NCBI GenBank assembly: GCA_002298785.1
Contig: DBMR01000108.1
Coordinates: 48,269 to 112,268, forward strand
From: Verrucomicrobia subdivision 3 bacterium UBA693
Lineage (GTDB): Bacteria; Verrucomicrobiota; Verrucomicrobiia; Limisphaerales; UBA8199
Length of the DNA: 64,000 bases
Reading direction: 5' to 3'
A program made the position numbers and the translations under genes. Shown one piece after another: positions 33,722 through 43,097 of this stretch. The stretch's first letter is position 1; each line of letters begins with the position of its first letter. Below the pieces are notes generated by a model. It worked only from the letters and a program-made list of their open reading frames with translations. It was not told the origin of the DNA and searched no databases.

Positions 33722-34921
33722 TTACAGATCCCGCAAAGCTGCGGAGATAGATACCCGCGAGGCGCGCAAAGCCGGGAACAGGCCTCCGAGCAGGCCGATC
33801 AGCGCCGCCCAGACGATTCCCTGCGTTAGCAATTCCGGGGTCACCTGGAAAGCGAACGTCACCTGGCTGAAGCTCTGCCAGTTCATGGTCGAGGTGTGGA
33901 AACCGTTGAAAGCGCCGTAGGCCAGTCCGCCGCCGAGCAATCCGCCCCCTAAAGCCAGGGCTAACGATTCCAGCATGACCGACGCAATCACCGCGCTGGC
34001 GCCGAAGCCCAGCGCGCGCAAGGTGGCAATTTCGCGTTTACGGACCGACACGCTCGTATACATCGTGTTGAGGGCGCCGAAAACCGCACCGAAAGCCATC
34101 AAGAGTGCCACCAGGAAGCCCAGGGTATTGATCAACTTGGTGACCGCGGTCGATTGCTCCGCGTAATAATCGTTCTGTCGTACCACTTTGACATTCAAAC
34201 GGGGGTTGGTGGTGAGTTCATCTTTGAACGCCTGAAACTTCGCCGGTGATTCCAGCCGCGCCTGCACGGATTGGTAGGAATCACCCCGGTCGTAAGCCGC
34301 CTGCAAAACCCGGGCATCAGTCCAAATCTCGGATTCCGCAGTGCTACCGCCTGCGGAGAAGATACCGACCACCGGCCATTCAAACCGGCCCACCGGCACT
34401 TTGCCGCCCACGTGCAGCCCGGCGAACTGTCCGCTCGCCCCCGCCCCGACGATCACTTCGTTTTTGCCCCACTCGAGCGCGCGCCCCGATTCAATCTTGA
34501 AATGGTCTCGGACCTGGAACGCGGCCTTTTCCACACCGCGCATTGGCACGTTGGCATCCATCCCGGTAGCACGCGTGGGGAGGTTTATGATGACGAACAA
34601 TTCGGGCGAAGCCAACGGGCTGCCATTGTCCCGGCGCACGCCCGGGGCCTCGGAAATCAGGTTCACATCCTCCCGGCTTAAGCCGCTCACCATTTCGCTA
34701 TCGGCCCCGCTGCGCAATACCACCGCGTTGTCTGGCGAGCCGGACACTTCCAAGGCGCGGCGGAAGCCCGCGCCAATGGACAACACCCCAACGAGGACGG
34801 TTACGACTCCGGCGATGCCGCAAACCGCGGCGGCTACCGAGCCGATCCTGCCCGGTATGCCGAGCAGGCCAAACTTGGTGATCGAAATCACCTGGGACAA
34901 CCAGTTAATGGGACCGGCCAT
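33722..34921 (-). CDS. FtsX/MacB-type ABC transporter permease (second subunit)
   Basis: A 399-residue permease with one N-terminal membrane helix (SVAAAVCGIAGVVTVLVGVL), a periplasmic MacB-like domain of about 210 residues, and three C-terminal helices. The FtsX signature is 'VSVRKREIATLRALGFGASA', followed by 'GLLGGLFPALRASRVSISAALR'. It starts two bases after the stop of the first permease gene. With the ATPase and HlyD adaptor upstream, it forms a heteromeric MacAB/Lol-like exporter. Confidence 0.9.
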   Translation of the reverse strand: MAGPINWLSQVISITKFGLLGIPGRIGSVAAAVCGIAGVVTVLVGVLSIGAGFRRALEVSGSPDNAVVLRSGADSEMVSGLSREDVNLISEAPGVRRDNGSPLASPELFVIINLPTRATGMDANVPMRGVEKAAFQVRDHFKIESGRALEWGKNEVIVGAGASGQFAGLHVGGKVPVGRFEWPVVGIFSAGGSTAESEIWTDARVLQAAYDRGDSYQSVQARLESPAKFQAFKDELTTNPRLNVKVVRQNDYYAEQSTAVTKLINTLGFLVALLMAFGAVFGALNTMYTSVSVRKREIATLRALGFGASAVIASVMLESLALALGGGLLGGGLAYGAFNGFHTSTMNWQSFSQVTFAFQVTPELLTQGIVWAALIGLLGGLFPALRASRVSISAALRDL

Positions 34922-34923
34922 AA

Positions 34924-36078
34924 TTAAATTCTCCTCAAAGCATCAGCGACTCGCAGACGCATGGCGTAAATGGCGGGAAACACTCCCGTGACCACACCTA
35001 GAACGATGCTGATAATGAATCCGATAGCGAGGTCCCGTACGGGAAACGCGAACAGAGGCAGCATGCCCCCGGTGGGATCGCCCCGGCCAATCATGACCCA
35101 GGCCAAACCCAGGCCCGCCACGCCGCCCAGCAAAGAGATCAGGCAGGATTCCGCCAGGATCAGTCCCAGGACCTGCCCCTGGTTGAACCCGATCGCTTTG
35201 AGCACGCCGATTTCTCCGGTCCGTTCCCGCACCGATTGCGACATGGTATTGCCCGTCACCAACAGGATGGTGAAGAAGACCGCGCCCATGATGGAGGCGG
35301 TGATGAGCGCAATATCTCCGATCTGACGGGTGAAGGCCTGGACGAATGCGCCTTCCGTTTCCGCCTTGGTTTCAGCGGGTGAGTTGGCGAATTCGGCGTC
35401 GATGGCTTTGGCGATTTGGGGCGCCTGGGCTGGGTCAGCCACCCGCACAATGTACCAGCCGACCTGGCCTTTGGCCCCTATGCGTGCTTCTTCAAAATAG
35501 TCGTAACGGAAGAACATCTGGGTGGTGTCAGTATTCTTGTCTTTGCCATCAAAGATGCCGGTGACCTCAAATTCCCAGGTGTGGTTGCCGTCGGTTTGCG
35601 CCCAGATGGCGGATTGGATGGGGACTTTGTCGCCAATCTTCCAATGGAATTTCTCCGCCGTTTTGCGGCCCACGATGCAGCCAGTCCGGGTGCGCAGCCA
35701 GGCTTGTTTCTCCTCGGGCTTCAGCAGGAATTCCTGGTGCATAGGCAGGAACTCCTCCGGCACCACCGGCATCTGGGCGAAGAAATTCTTGGGATCCTGG
35801 TAGATGCCACCAAACCAGGTCAGGTGCGTGGCGGCAGACACACCGGGGATTCGTTCCATGCGGGCTTTGTAGGATTCCGGAAGCAATTGGATGATCGAGA
35901 CCTTGTGGCGCACCACCAGGCGATTGGCGCCTTCGAGGCTGATGCCGCCCGCCAGCGCCTGCTTGATCGCCGAGAGAAAACCGAACAGCACAAACGCCAC
36001 CAGGATCGAGAGCAGGGTCAGGGTCGTGCGCAGTTTCTTGCGCTTGAGATTACTCCAAATCACAGGAAGGAATTTCAT
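34924..36078 (-). CDS. FtsX/MacB-type ABC transporter permease (first subunit)
   Basis: A 384-residue permease with the same topology as its downstream partner: 'WSNLKRKKLRTTLTLLSILV' at the N-terminus, a periplasmic domain, then 'ILLVTGNTMSQSVRERTGEI' and 'IGVLKAIGFNQGQVLGLIL' (FtsX motif), ending 'GVFPAIYAMRLRVADALRRI'. The two permeases are clearly paralogous but diverged, so they probably heterodimerise. It lies 17 bases after the ATPase gene. Confidence 0.9.
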   Translation of the reverse strand: MKFLPVIWSNLKRKKLRTTLTLLSILVAFVLFGFLSAIKQALAGGISLEGANRLVVRHKVSIIQLLPESYKARMERIPGVSAATHLTWFGGIYQDPKNFFAQMPVVPEEFLPMHQEFLLKPEEKQAWLRTRTGCIVGRKTAEKFHWKIGDKVPIQSAIWAQTDGNHTWEFEVTGIFDGKDKNTDTTQMFFRYDYFEEARIGAKGQVGWYIVRVADPAQAPQIAKAIDAEFANSPAETKAETEGAFVQAFTRQIGDIALITASIMGAVFFTILLVTGNTMSQSVRERTGEIGVLKAIGFNQGQVLGLILAESCLISLLGGVAGLGLAWVMIGRGDPTGGMLPLFAFPVRDLAIGFIISIVLGVVTGVFPAIYAMRLRVADALRRI

Positions 36079-36095
36079 GGTGCGGGATTCCAGGA

Positions 36096-36797
36096 TTATT
36101 GCAGCGGTTCGCTGGCCAGTTGCCCTTTATTCAGATACACCGTTCGCGAGGCGCGCGCCGAAGCGTGCGGATCGTGGGTCACCATGATGATCGTCTTGCC
36201 TTGTTCCCGGTTCAGGGCTTGCAGCAGGTCGAGGATTTCATCCCCGGCTTTACGGTCCAGGTCGCCCGTCGGTTCGTCGCACAGCAGCAAAGTGGGGTCG
36301 GTAACGATGGCCCGCGCGATGCCCACCCGCTGTTGTTCACCTCCCGAGAGTGTGCGGGGAAAATGCCGTGCCCGTTGTGACAGGCCGACCATATTTAACG
36401 CCGCCGCCACGTGCTTTTGGCGTTGGGCTTTGGTCAGGTGCGTGAGCAGCAGCGGCAATTCCACGTTGCGCTCGGCGCTCAGCACCGGCACCAGGTTGTA
36501 GAGTTGAAAGACGAATCCGATATGCCGCGCCCGCCAATCCGCCAGCCGCCGATCTGACAATCCCTCGAGCGGTTCTCCACCAATGCGGACCTTCCCGCGC
36601 GTCGGACGGTCCAGCCCTCCGATGAGATTCAACAACGTGCTCTTTCCCGAGCCGGAAGGTCCCATCAAGGCCAGGAATTCCCCTTTAGGCACCTTTAGGT
36701 GGAGATCTTTCAGGACGTGGATTTCTTCCGCGCCGCGTCGAAACACCATTTCCACGCCGTCGACATCCACCAGGATTTCCGAGTTTGCATTGCTCAT
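36096..36797 (-). CDS. ABC transporter ATP-binding protein (LolD/MacB type)
   Basis: A 233-residue ATPase with Walker A 'GPSGSGKST', the ABC signature 'LSGGEQQR', Walker B 'LLLCDEPTGDLD' and the H-loop 'MVTHDPHAS'. Length and sequence match the LolD/MacB/FtsE group that powers mechanotransmission rather than solute passage. It belongs to the operon adaptor-ATPase-permease-permease. Likely roles are export of a lipoprotein, peptide or small toxic molecule; no outer-membrane TolC partner is in the window. Confidence 0.93.
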   Translation of the reverse strand: MSNANSEILVDVDGVEMVFRRGAEEIHVLKDLHLKVPKGEFLALMGPSGSGKSTLLNLIGGLDRPTRGKVRIGGEPLEGLSDRRLADWRARHIGFVFQLYNLVPVLSAERNVELPLLLTHLTKAQRQKHVAAALNMVGLSQRARHFPRTLSGGEQQRVGIARAIVTDPTLLLCDEPTGDLDRKAGDEILDLLQALNREQGKTIIMVTHDPHASARASRTVYLNKGQLASEPLQ

Positions 36798-36853
36798 GGT
36801 CGCCTCTTAACAAAGCCGTGGATTGCCAAAGATGCAACTGGCGTCCAGCGGAA

Positions 36854-38083
36854 TTAAAGTGATTTTTCGTTAACCTTGGCCCCGTCCTTCAGGTCCGGGG
36901 GCCAGTCCACCGCCACGTGCTCGCCCGCTGCCAAACCGCTCGTGATCGTGGACTCGTCGTTGCCGCTCTCGGCCATCGTAACCGCCCGAAGTTCGGCGCG
37001 CCCGCCGGCCACAACCAGCACCATGTCCCGCCCATTCAGTTGGCGGATCGCGCCTTTGGGGACCTTCACCGCCCGGGTGGAGCTCCCCGTCTTCGCCTCG
37101 TTCGTATCGTAAAACCCGACCTTCACACTCATCTGGGGCAGGATGCGTGGATCCAGTTTGTCAAAACCGACGCGGACTCGCACGGTGGATTTTTGCCGAT
37201 CCGCGGTGGGAATGATCGCGATGACTTTACAGGGGATTTTCCACTGCGAATAGGCATCCAGCACCGCCTGCACGGGCTGTCCCGCCGTGACGCGGTTGAT
37301 GTAGCTTTCATTGACGTCGATCTCGATCTCCAGCGAGTCCATGTCCACAATGGTGCAAATGCCCGTGCGCGTGAAGCCGCCTCCCGCTGATACCGGGGAG
37401 ATCATTTCCCCGGGTTGGGCGTTTTTCGAGGTCACGATGCCAGTGAAGGGAGCGCGGATGATGGTATCGTCCATTTGCTGCCGCCACAGGGCGACCTGCC
37501 GTTCATCCACCACTACCTGGCTTTCCTGCTGAGCTAAACGCGCCCGTTGGGCGAGTTCTGCCGCCTCCGCCCGGTCAAAATCCGCGGTGGTGGCAATTGC
37601 CGCCTGGAGCAGGCTTTGGACGCGACGCAGTTCGCGCGCCGCTTCCTGGATGCGCACCCTGGTTTCGGCCAGTCCTGCCTGTGTCGCCTTCAACTGGGCC
37701 TCTGCCAAATCCAGGCTGGCCTTGATGTTCGTGTCATCGAGCCTCGCGAGCATCTGGCCTTCCTGGACGCGCTTGCCTTCTTCCACGAGGATTTCCACGA
37801 CTTTGCCAGTGACTTTGGAGGAGACGGTGGCTTCCCGGCGGGCGGTGACGTATCCAGAGGCATTCAGGACGGTTCTTTCACCGGTGGGACCGGCGGGAGC
37901 CCCCCGCACGATCGCCGTTCGCACTTCTACGGCACGGCTTCCGGCAAATCGATAAACAACTATCCCGGCTCCGAGGAGCAGCAGAACCAGGAGCAACAGC
38001 ATCAGCCATCCACGCGAGCCTTCCGTCGAGTGGTGGGGGCGGTCAATCTTCAAGTCATCCAGGCTGGTTTTGGATTGGCTCAT
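36854..38083 (-). CDS. HlyD/MacA-like periplasmic adaptor
   Basis: A 409-residue protein with an N-terminal membrane anchor (GWLMLLLLVLLLLGAGIVVY), a biotinyl-lipoyl-like hairpin ('VSSKVTGKVVEILVEEGKRV', 'GIVTSKNAQPGEMISP'), and a coiled coil from about 125 to 215 rich in Ala/Glu/Arg. A beta-barrel with 'VRVGFDKLDPRILPQMSVKV' follows. This matches membrane fusion proteins that link inner-membrane ABC exporters to an outer-membrane channel. It is the first gene of the minus-strand operon, 56 bases before the ATPase. Confidence 0.9.
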   Translation of the reverse strand: MSQSKTSLDDLKIDRPHHSTEGSRGWLMLLLLVLLLLGAGIVVYRFAGSRAVEVRTAIVRGAPAGPTGERTVLNASGYVTARREATVSSKVTGKVVEILVEEGKRVQEGQMLARLDDTNIKASLDLAEAQLKATQAGLAETRVRIQEAARELRRVQSLLQAAIATTADFDRAEAAELAQRARLAQQESQVVVDERQVALWRQQMDDTIIRAPFTGIVTSKNAQPGEMISPVSAGGGFTRTGICTIVDMDSLEIEIDVNESYINRVTAGQPVQAVLDAYSQWKIPCKVIAIIPTADRQKSTVRVRVGFDKLDPRILPQMSVKVGFYDTNEAKTGSSTRAVKVPKGAIRQLNGRDMVLVVAGGRAELRAVTMAESGNDESTITSGLAAGEHVAVDWPPDLKDGAKVNEKSL

Positions 38084-38217
38084 TAGCGAAAGGCGTAAGG
38101 AAACCCCCTTTCGCTTCTGGGGTCAATTCCGAATCACCCGCCGTCAATAACGCTCGGCAAAAGGACTCTGGGCCATGGGAGCCAACCGGTCGGAGCATTA
38201 TTCAGCGTTCCGGGTAC

Positions 38218-38258
38218 AAAAAACACGCCGGGGCGGGGCGACCACCCAATCCCCGGCG
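38218..38258 (-). terminator. Intrinsic terminator of the CHRD/dehydrogenase gene
   Basis: On the minus strand an 8-bp stem (38258-38251 with 38233-38226) is followed by TG and six T residues, 26 bases past the stop at 38284. It separates the large secreted-protein gene from the downstream adaptor operon. Confidence 0.75.
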
Positions 38259-38283
38259 CTGCGGCCATTGACCACAACTTCAC

Positions 38284-39743
38284 TTACCTGAAGATATGGC
38301 CGCGAATTTCACCACCACCATTGAGGCTGGTGTGGACGTTTACATAGGTTAGCCCGTCAATGAGGTTTAGCAGTTGCGGGACCGTCATGGGGGCAATGCC
38401 TGAAAGGCTGCCGGAAATGCCGTAAGCACCGCCATTGTAGGGATCTAGCGGCACGAGCACTCCGGCGGTGCCGGTCAATGACGCCGGGCCATGGATGTGG
38501 GACGCCGTGGCGGTGCTCGACAGGTTCCGGTAGGTGACTGCCACCGCCAGTCGGTCGCGCACGAGGGCGAAGGTTCCGGAGCCGGTGCCGGTGGTGGCCA
38601 GCGGAGTGGGTCGTTCATTGTTGCCACTTAAGGTGGAACTCATGGCTACGGGCGCGATTTGGCCGCGCATTTCGCCGCCCGGATTAGCCGCCGTGTGGAA
38701 GTTGATGTAGGTGGAACCGCCGAGCAAGGCGTTGCGTTGCGCCACCGTCAGGTTGACCGAGCCGGAGATGGTTCCAGCGGTGCCGAACGCGCCGCCATTG
38801 AACGGCGCCAGGTCGATCATGACGCCCGCGTTAACGGTGCTGCTGGCTGGACCATGAATGTGGGCCGCGGTGGCCGCACTGGAGAGTCCGCTGTAGCGTA
38901 AATTGAACGTAAGCCGATTTCCCTCGAGACTGAGAGTGCCGTCGCCAGTAGCGCTGTTGGTCAATGCGGTCGGTTTCTCCGCCAAACCGCTCAGCAGAAC
39001 CGTCGCCGGCACCCCGGTGGGGTGAGGCACGATCTGGCCGCGAATCTCGCCGCCCGGGAACAGGGCCGTGTGGAAATTGATGTAAGTCTGTCCGTCGATC
39101 ATCGCGGACATCTGCGCGGGGGTCAGCGTGACACTGCCCGAGAGGCTGCCTTGGGATCCGAATGCCCCGCCGTTGAATGGCGAGAGGTCCACTAACACGC
39201 CGGCATTCTGGCCCGGGACTGCCGGACCATGTATATGGGCTGCAGTAGCCGATCCACTCAGGCCCGCGTAGGTGACATTTAAAGTGAGTTGATTTCCCAC
39301 CAGGGACAGATTCCCCAAGCCACGACCAGTGGCGGACGTCACCGGATTTTCCCGCGAGCCGCTGAGCTCCACCTGAAGGTTCACCGGTGCGATCTGTCCG
39401 CGAATTTCTCCACCGGGGAAGGAGGCCGTGTGGAAGTTGATGTAACTGAGACCGGCGAGAACGTACGCCTTTTGGGTGTCGGTGAGCACGATGACGCCGG
39501 ACACGGTCCCGTTTGAACCCCACGCCCCGCCATTGTAGGGGGAGAAATCGATCAGCACCCCGGAGTTTCCGGAGGTGCTGGCCGGGGCGTGAATATGCGC
39601 GGCTGTCGCATTACCCGAGAGCCCCTGGTAGCTGATGTTGAATGTCATGCTGTTTCCATTCAGGTGAAAGATCCCGAAGGCCGTGGCCGTGGAACCGTTG
39701 ACCGGATGCTCACCCCCGCCGGTGGCATAAGCCGTCAGCGGGA
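38284..39743 (-). repeat. Four tandem CHRD-coding repeats (about 366 bp each)
   Basis: Repeat starts are near 39743, 39382, 39013 and 38643 on the minus strand. Each encodes the order 'LSG..E.P', 'G.L.L....L.....Y.GLS..ATAAHIHGPA', 'GV.(I/V)DL.P(F/Y)NGGA(F/Y/W)G', 'YINFHTA..PGGE(I/M)RGQI'. The last copy is most diverged (VNVHTSLNGGGEIRGHI). Confidence 0.85.
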
Positions 39744-42180
39744 CGGTGGGGAGGCGTCCGGCTTCCTCGACGCGGAAGAACCCGGCAGCGCCATTTTGAG
39801 CTACGACGGCGGCGCGTTGGTTTGTGATCACAACGCTGGTCCAACTGGCATCAGCCAGCTCGCTTTTTCGCTGCAGAGCGAACGGGCCCAAACCGCCGGA
39901 CCAGGACGCGGCCACATTGGTATTGTTGGCCGGCGTCAGGCCGCCGAGGTTCAGCGCAGTGCCAACCGGTACGAGTTTGACCATGCGGCCGGCGTCTCCG
40001 CTGGGTCCAAGCCAGCGGCTGCCGAACGCGTAGAGTTCGCTATCCGGTCCCTCGCCAAAGCCTTTCAGCCATAAACCGAGCAGTCGATCATCGCCGCCCA
40101 TGCGCAGTTCCGTCACGCCATTTGTGTCATCCAGGTAGAACAAGCGGCCACTCGGCGCGGAGAAACTGCCCCAATCTCCGAAAACATAGCGCCCCGCAAG
40201 CTGTGGGATCGCCGTGCCTCGATACACAAAGCCACCAATGACCGCCGAACCGTCGTCGTGATCGTACTGTGCGATGGGATCGATCATGCCGGTCGGGGGT
40301 TGACGTACCGGAGCGGTAACGACTGAGCCTGAGCTCGGATCAAACCAAAATGCGCCTTCCCGAAGATTCCAGCCGTAATTACCGCCGGCGGTGATAATGT
40401 CGACCTCCTCGACTTTGTTCTGGCCGACATCCGCCAGGTATAACTGGCCGGTTTGACGATCAAAACTGAACGAGAATGGATTTCGCAATCCGTAAGCATA
40501 GATCTCCGGTAGAGCGTTCGTCCCGATGAAGGGATTGCCAGCCGGAATGCCGTACTTGCCGTTCGCGGCATTGTTTCCGTTCACATCGATGCGAATAACC
40601 TTCCCCAGGATGCGGTTGAGATCCTGCGCGTTTCCACCCGCCACGTGGCCCGTGCCGACGTCGTTCGCCTGGCCACCGTCACCCAGAGTTACATACAACA
40701 AGCCATCCGGGCCAAACCGCATCGTGCCGCCGTTGTGATTCGATTGGGGTTCGTCGATGCGCATCACTTCGCGTCGGGAGGCCACGTCGACGAGGTTGGA
40801 ATTGGCGGCGCTGATGCGCCACTCGGTGATGACCGATTGATGGTCGTTCGCCACACCCGTCGTGAAATCCGCCGTGCCGTTGACCGGTTCGGAGGTGTAC
40901 GTGTAGATCAATGGGTTCTGCGCAAAGTTGGGATGGACGGCGAGACCCAGCAATCCCCGCTCGTCGTAGGCCCCCAGCAGGACCAGGCGGGAGCGCAAAT
41001 CCAGCAGGGGCGTGGCCAACCGCGTTTTCCCAATGATTACGTGCACCCGGCCATCCTGGTCATTCACAAACATGCGGCCGCTGCTGTCATCCGGCACGGC
41101 CATGCTCAAAGGAGACGCCATGCCGTCAGCGATCGTCTCGAGTTCGACGGCGATATCGCCCTTGGGAATTCGGGGGACGATCGGGTTACTGATGACCACG
41201 CTGCCTACCGAGATGGTTACGGCTGTGGAGGTGGTGGTGGCGCCCAGATTATCGGTGGCGACCACCGTCAAATTGTGGCTCCCCGGAAAAAGCCCGACGG
41301 TCAAGGAGTACGGCGCAGACGCAATATTGCCCAGCAAGGTTGCTCCATCGAAGAAAGCCACATTGGTTACCGTGCCGTCGTTGTCGGTCGCGGTGGCTTC
41401 GATGGTCACGTTCGCCGGGGTGGTGAATGCCGCGCCATTGGTGGGATTGTTGATGCCGGCCATGGGCGGATTGTTGGAACTGGTGGCCGGCGTGTAGCCA
41501 ATCGTCAATGTTGGTTTATCCACGCTTTCGCGCGAACCAAATCCTCGTACCGTACGGTCGTTTACCTCGTCCTGAGATTTTAGGAGCCAGCCGAAGTTCT
41601 GAGCACTGTTGGCTAGCCAGAATTGCACGTCAGCCAGGACCCCCGATCCACCCCAGGCATATACGGCGTTCACGGTGGAATTCACCGCTACGGTGGCGCT
41701 GGGGGTGCCGGTGGTGTCGGCCATTGCGCCCGGGGTCGTCCAGTTCGCGGTTCCCTGAATTCTGGCATTCCAGGAACTTTCTCCGGTACTGGCCGGTCCG
41801 CCGTTATTCGACGCAGAATTCGTCCCTTCCGCCCACGCGGCGTTCACCCGCAAAAGATCAAAGGAGGAATCAACCGCACCGAAACCCGGGATCTTCACCG
41901 CTTTCAGAGTCAGCACCGCCGAGGTCACAACCGAACCCGACGGCAGGCCGCTGAGATCAAAGCGCAGCAATCCGTGCCGGATGCCGGGCGTTCCCAGGTT
42001 GCCGCCGTCGCGGCCCGCGTCGAATGAACTAAGCCCCCCGCCGTTATTATTAAGCGCCGCGCTGTTGATAAAGGTGTCCGCCACGGGGTTGAAAATCATC
42101 GAGTCCCCGTGTGCGCCGGTGGGCGCGAACCACAGGGCCAATAACAATGTCCCTGCCATCTTTCCGAGCTGTTTTCTCAT
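38284..42180 (-). CDS. Giant secreted sugar-dehydrogenase (GSDH-type) protein with four CHRD domains
   Basis: 1298 residues from the ATG at 42180, which begins a signal peptide (MAGTLLLALWFAPTGAHG). Domains in order: DNRLRE-like (about 27-215; 'FNPVADTFINSA', 'LLRFDLSGLPSGSVVTSAVL'); Ig-like (about 225-320; 'NVTIEATATDNDGTVTNVAF'); PQQ-type glucose/sorbosone dehydrogenase propeller (about 330-750; 'DERGLLGLAVHPNF', 'NHNGGTMRFGPDGLLYVTLG', 'YAYGLRNPFSFSFDR', 'ADVGQNKVEEVDII'); then four CHRD domains, each with 'HIHGP/APA' and 'GGEIRG(Q/H)I'. It probably oxidises sugars outside the cell with PQQ. CHRD domains are known from chordin but have no settled bacterial role. It is transcribed divergently from an ECF sigma factor. 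Confidence 0.85.
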   Translation of the reverse strand: MRKQLGKMAGTLLLALWFAPTGAHGDSMIFNPVADTFINSAALNNNGGGLSSFDAGRDGGNLGTPGIRHGLLRFDLSGLPSGSVVTSAVLTLKAVKIPGFGAVDSSFDLLRVNAAWAEGTNSASNNGGPASTGESSWNARIQGTANWTTPGAMADTTGTPSATVAVNSTVNAVYAWGGSGVLADVQFWLANSAQNFGWLLKSQDEVNDRTVRGFGSRESVDKPTLTIGYTPATSSNNPPMAGINNPTNGAAFTTPANVTIEATATDNDGTVTNVAFFDGATLLGNIASAPYSLTVGLFPGSHNLTVVATDNLGATTTSTAVTISVGSVVISNPIVPRIPKGDIAVELETIADGMASPLSMAVPDDSSGRMFVNDQDGRVHVIIGKTRLATPLLDLRSRLVLLGAYDERGLLGLAVHPNFAQNPLIYTYTSEPVNGTADFTTGVANDHQSVITEWRISAANSNLVDVASRREVMRIDEPQSNHNGGTMRFGPDGLLYVTLGDGGQANDVGTGHVAGGNAQDLNRILGKVIRIDVNGNNAANGKYGIPAGNPFIGTNALPEIYAYGLRNPFSFSFDRQTGQLYLADVGQNKVEEVDIITAGGNYGWNLREGAFWFDPSSGSVVTAPVRQPPTGMIDPIAQYDHDDGSAVIGGFVYRGTAIPQLAGRYVFGDWGSFSAPSGRLFYLDDTNGVTELRMGGDDRLLGLWLKGFGEGPDSELYAFGSRWLGPSGDAGRMVKLVPVGTALNLGGLTPANNTNVAASWSGGLGPFALQRKSELADASWTSVVITNQRAAVVAQNGAAGFFRVEEAGRLPTVPLTAYATGGGEHPVNGSTATAFGIFHLNGNSMTFNISYQGLSGNATAAHIHAPASTSGNSGVLIDFSPYNGGAWGSNGTVSGVIVLTDTQKAYVLAGLSYINFHTASFPGGEIRGQIAPVNLQVELSGSRENPVTSATGRGLGNLSLVGNQLTLNVTYAGLSGSATAAHIHGPAVPGQNAGVLVDLSPFNGGAFGSQGSLSGSVTLTPAQMSAMIDGQTYINFHTALFPGGEIRGQIVPHPTGVPATVLLSGLAEKPTALTNSATGDGTLSLEGNRLTFNLRYSGLSSAATAAHIHGPASSTVNAGVMIDLAPFNGGAFGTAGTISGSVNLTVAQRNALLGGSTYINFHTAANPGGEMRGQIAPVAMSSTLSGNNERPTPLATTGTGSGTFALVRDRLAVAVTYRNLSSTATASHIHGPASLTGTAGVLVPLDPYNGGAYGISGSLSGIAPMTVPQLLNLIDGLTYVNVHTSLNGGGEIRGHIFR

Positions 42181-42536
42181 GTGTGTTTTTCGAGTTGTGG
42201 TGTACATGCTGATCGGCACGATCCGCTCCCCGCCGGCCAAGTTTCGGTCGCGGCGCTCGGTCGGGTCCGGGACCGGATGATCCCGGATCCACGGCACCGT
42301 GAGCGTGAACTCGCGCTCGCCCCATACCAGGATCGGGATGCGGCGGACGGGGTTCTTCTCGTGTTCCATACTAATGAGAGGCATGAGACCTGTTGATGGT
42401 TCCCAAATATTTTTGCCACCCCCCAAAGATCGGGGAATGGTCGGCGGTGGGGAGCCGGTTTCCGGCGCCCCTATCCCATGCTTGCCACACTGGTTTCGTG
42501 GTTTTAGGCTGTGCTTGCATTTTTTTGGGAACCTTT
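42181..42536. other. Divergent intergenic region, about 356 bp
   Basis: This lies between the leftward CHRD-protein gene and the rightward ECF sigma gene and must contain both promoters. The leftward frame stays open through it up to 42732, but the translation there (for example a Pro/Arg-rich stretch around 42240-42340) has no signal or domain, so I do not count it as coding. No clear sigma-70 or ECF-type -35/-10 pair was found. Confidence 0.5.
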
Positions 42537-43097
42537 GTGCCGGCTCAAGACTCACATTTCGGAAGCCCCATAGGGGGCGAACTGGACTTCGACTCGATCG
42601 TAAGCCAGTTTTACGAGCCGCTATACCGATTTGCGATGAGTCTGAGCCGTACGGAACATGATGCCGCTGACCTGGTGCAGGAGACGTTTCTGACCTTGGC
42701 GGCCAAAGGGCACCAGTTGCGGGATTCCTCAAAGGTTAAGCCCTGGCTCTTCACGACCCTGCATCGGACCTTTCTGGCTGGGCAACGGCATGGGACGCGG
42801 TTTCACCATGTGGAATTGGAGGAGGCTCAGGACGAGTTGCCGGCGGCGGAGGCGGGCTTTTCCGTATCGCTTGATGCCCGGGAGGCAGTCGAGTTGCTGG
42901 CCGCGGTGGATCCACAATACCGGGCCGCGCTCGCCCTCTTTTACCTGGAAGACTATTCCTACCCTGAAATCGCCGCAGTGCTGGAAATCCCGCTGGGCAC
43001 GGTCAAATCCCGGCTGGCCCGGGGTCTGATGCAGTTGAAAGCACTGGCCGGAAGATCTCTTCGGGGCGCCCGGGGGGAAGGAGGAACTAGTGAATAG
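42537..43097 (+). CDS. ECF-family RNA polymerase sigma factor
   Basis: About 186 residues if the GTG at 42537 is used; the frame opens at 42393, but the conserved domain begins only at 'DFDSIVSQFYEPLYRFAMSL', so the start is uncertain. Region 2 shows 'SRTEHDAADLVQETFLTLAA' and 'KPWLFTTLHRTFL'; region 4 shows 'LDAREAVELLAAVDPQYRAA', 'YLEDYSYPEIAAVLEIPLGT' and 'VKSRLARGLMQLK'. These are standard ECF sigma-2/sigma-4 elements. The end overlaps the anti-sigma-like gene by eight bases. Confidence 0.92.
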   Translation: MPAQDSHFGSPIGGELDFDSIVSQFYEPLYRFAMSLSRTEHDAADLVQETFLTLAAKGHQLRDSSKVKPWLFTTLHRTFLAGQRHGTRFHHVELEEAQDELPAAEAGFSVSLDAREAVELLAAVDPQYRAALALFYLEDYSYPEIAAVLEIPLGTVKSRLARGLMQLKALAGRSLRGARGEGGTSE

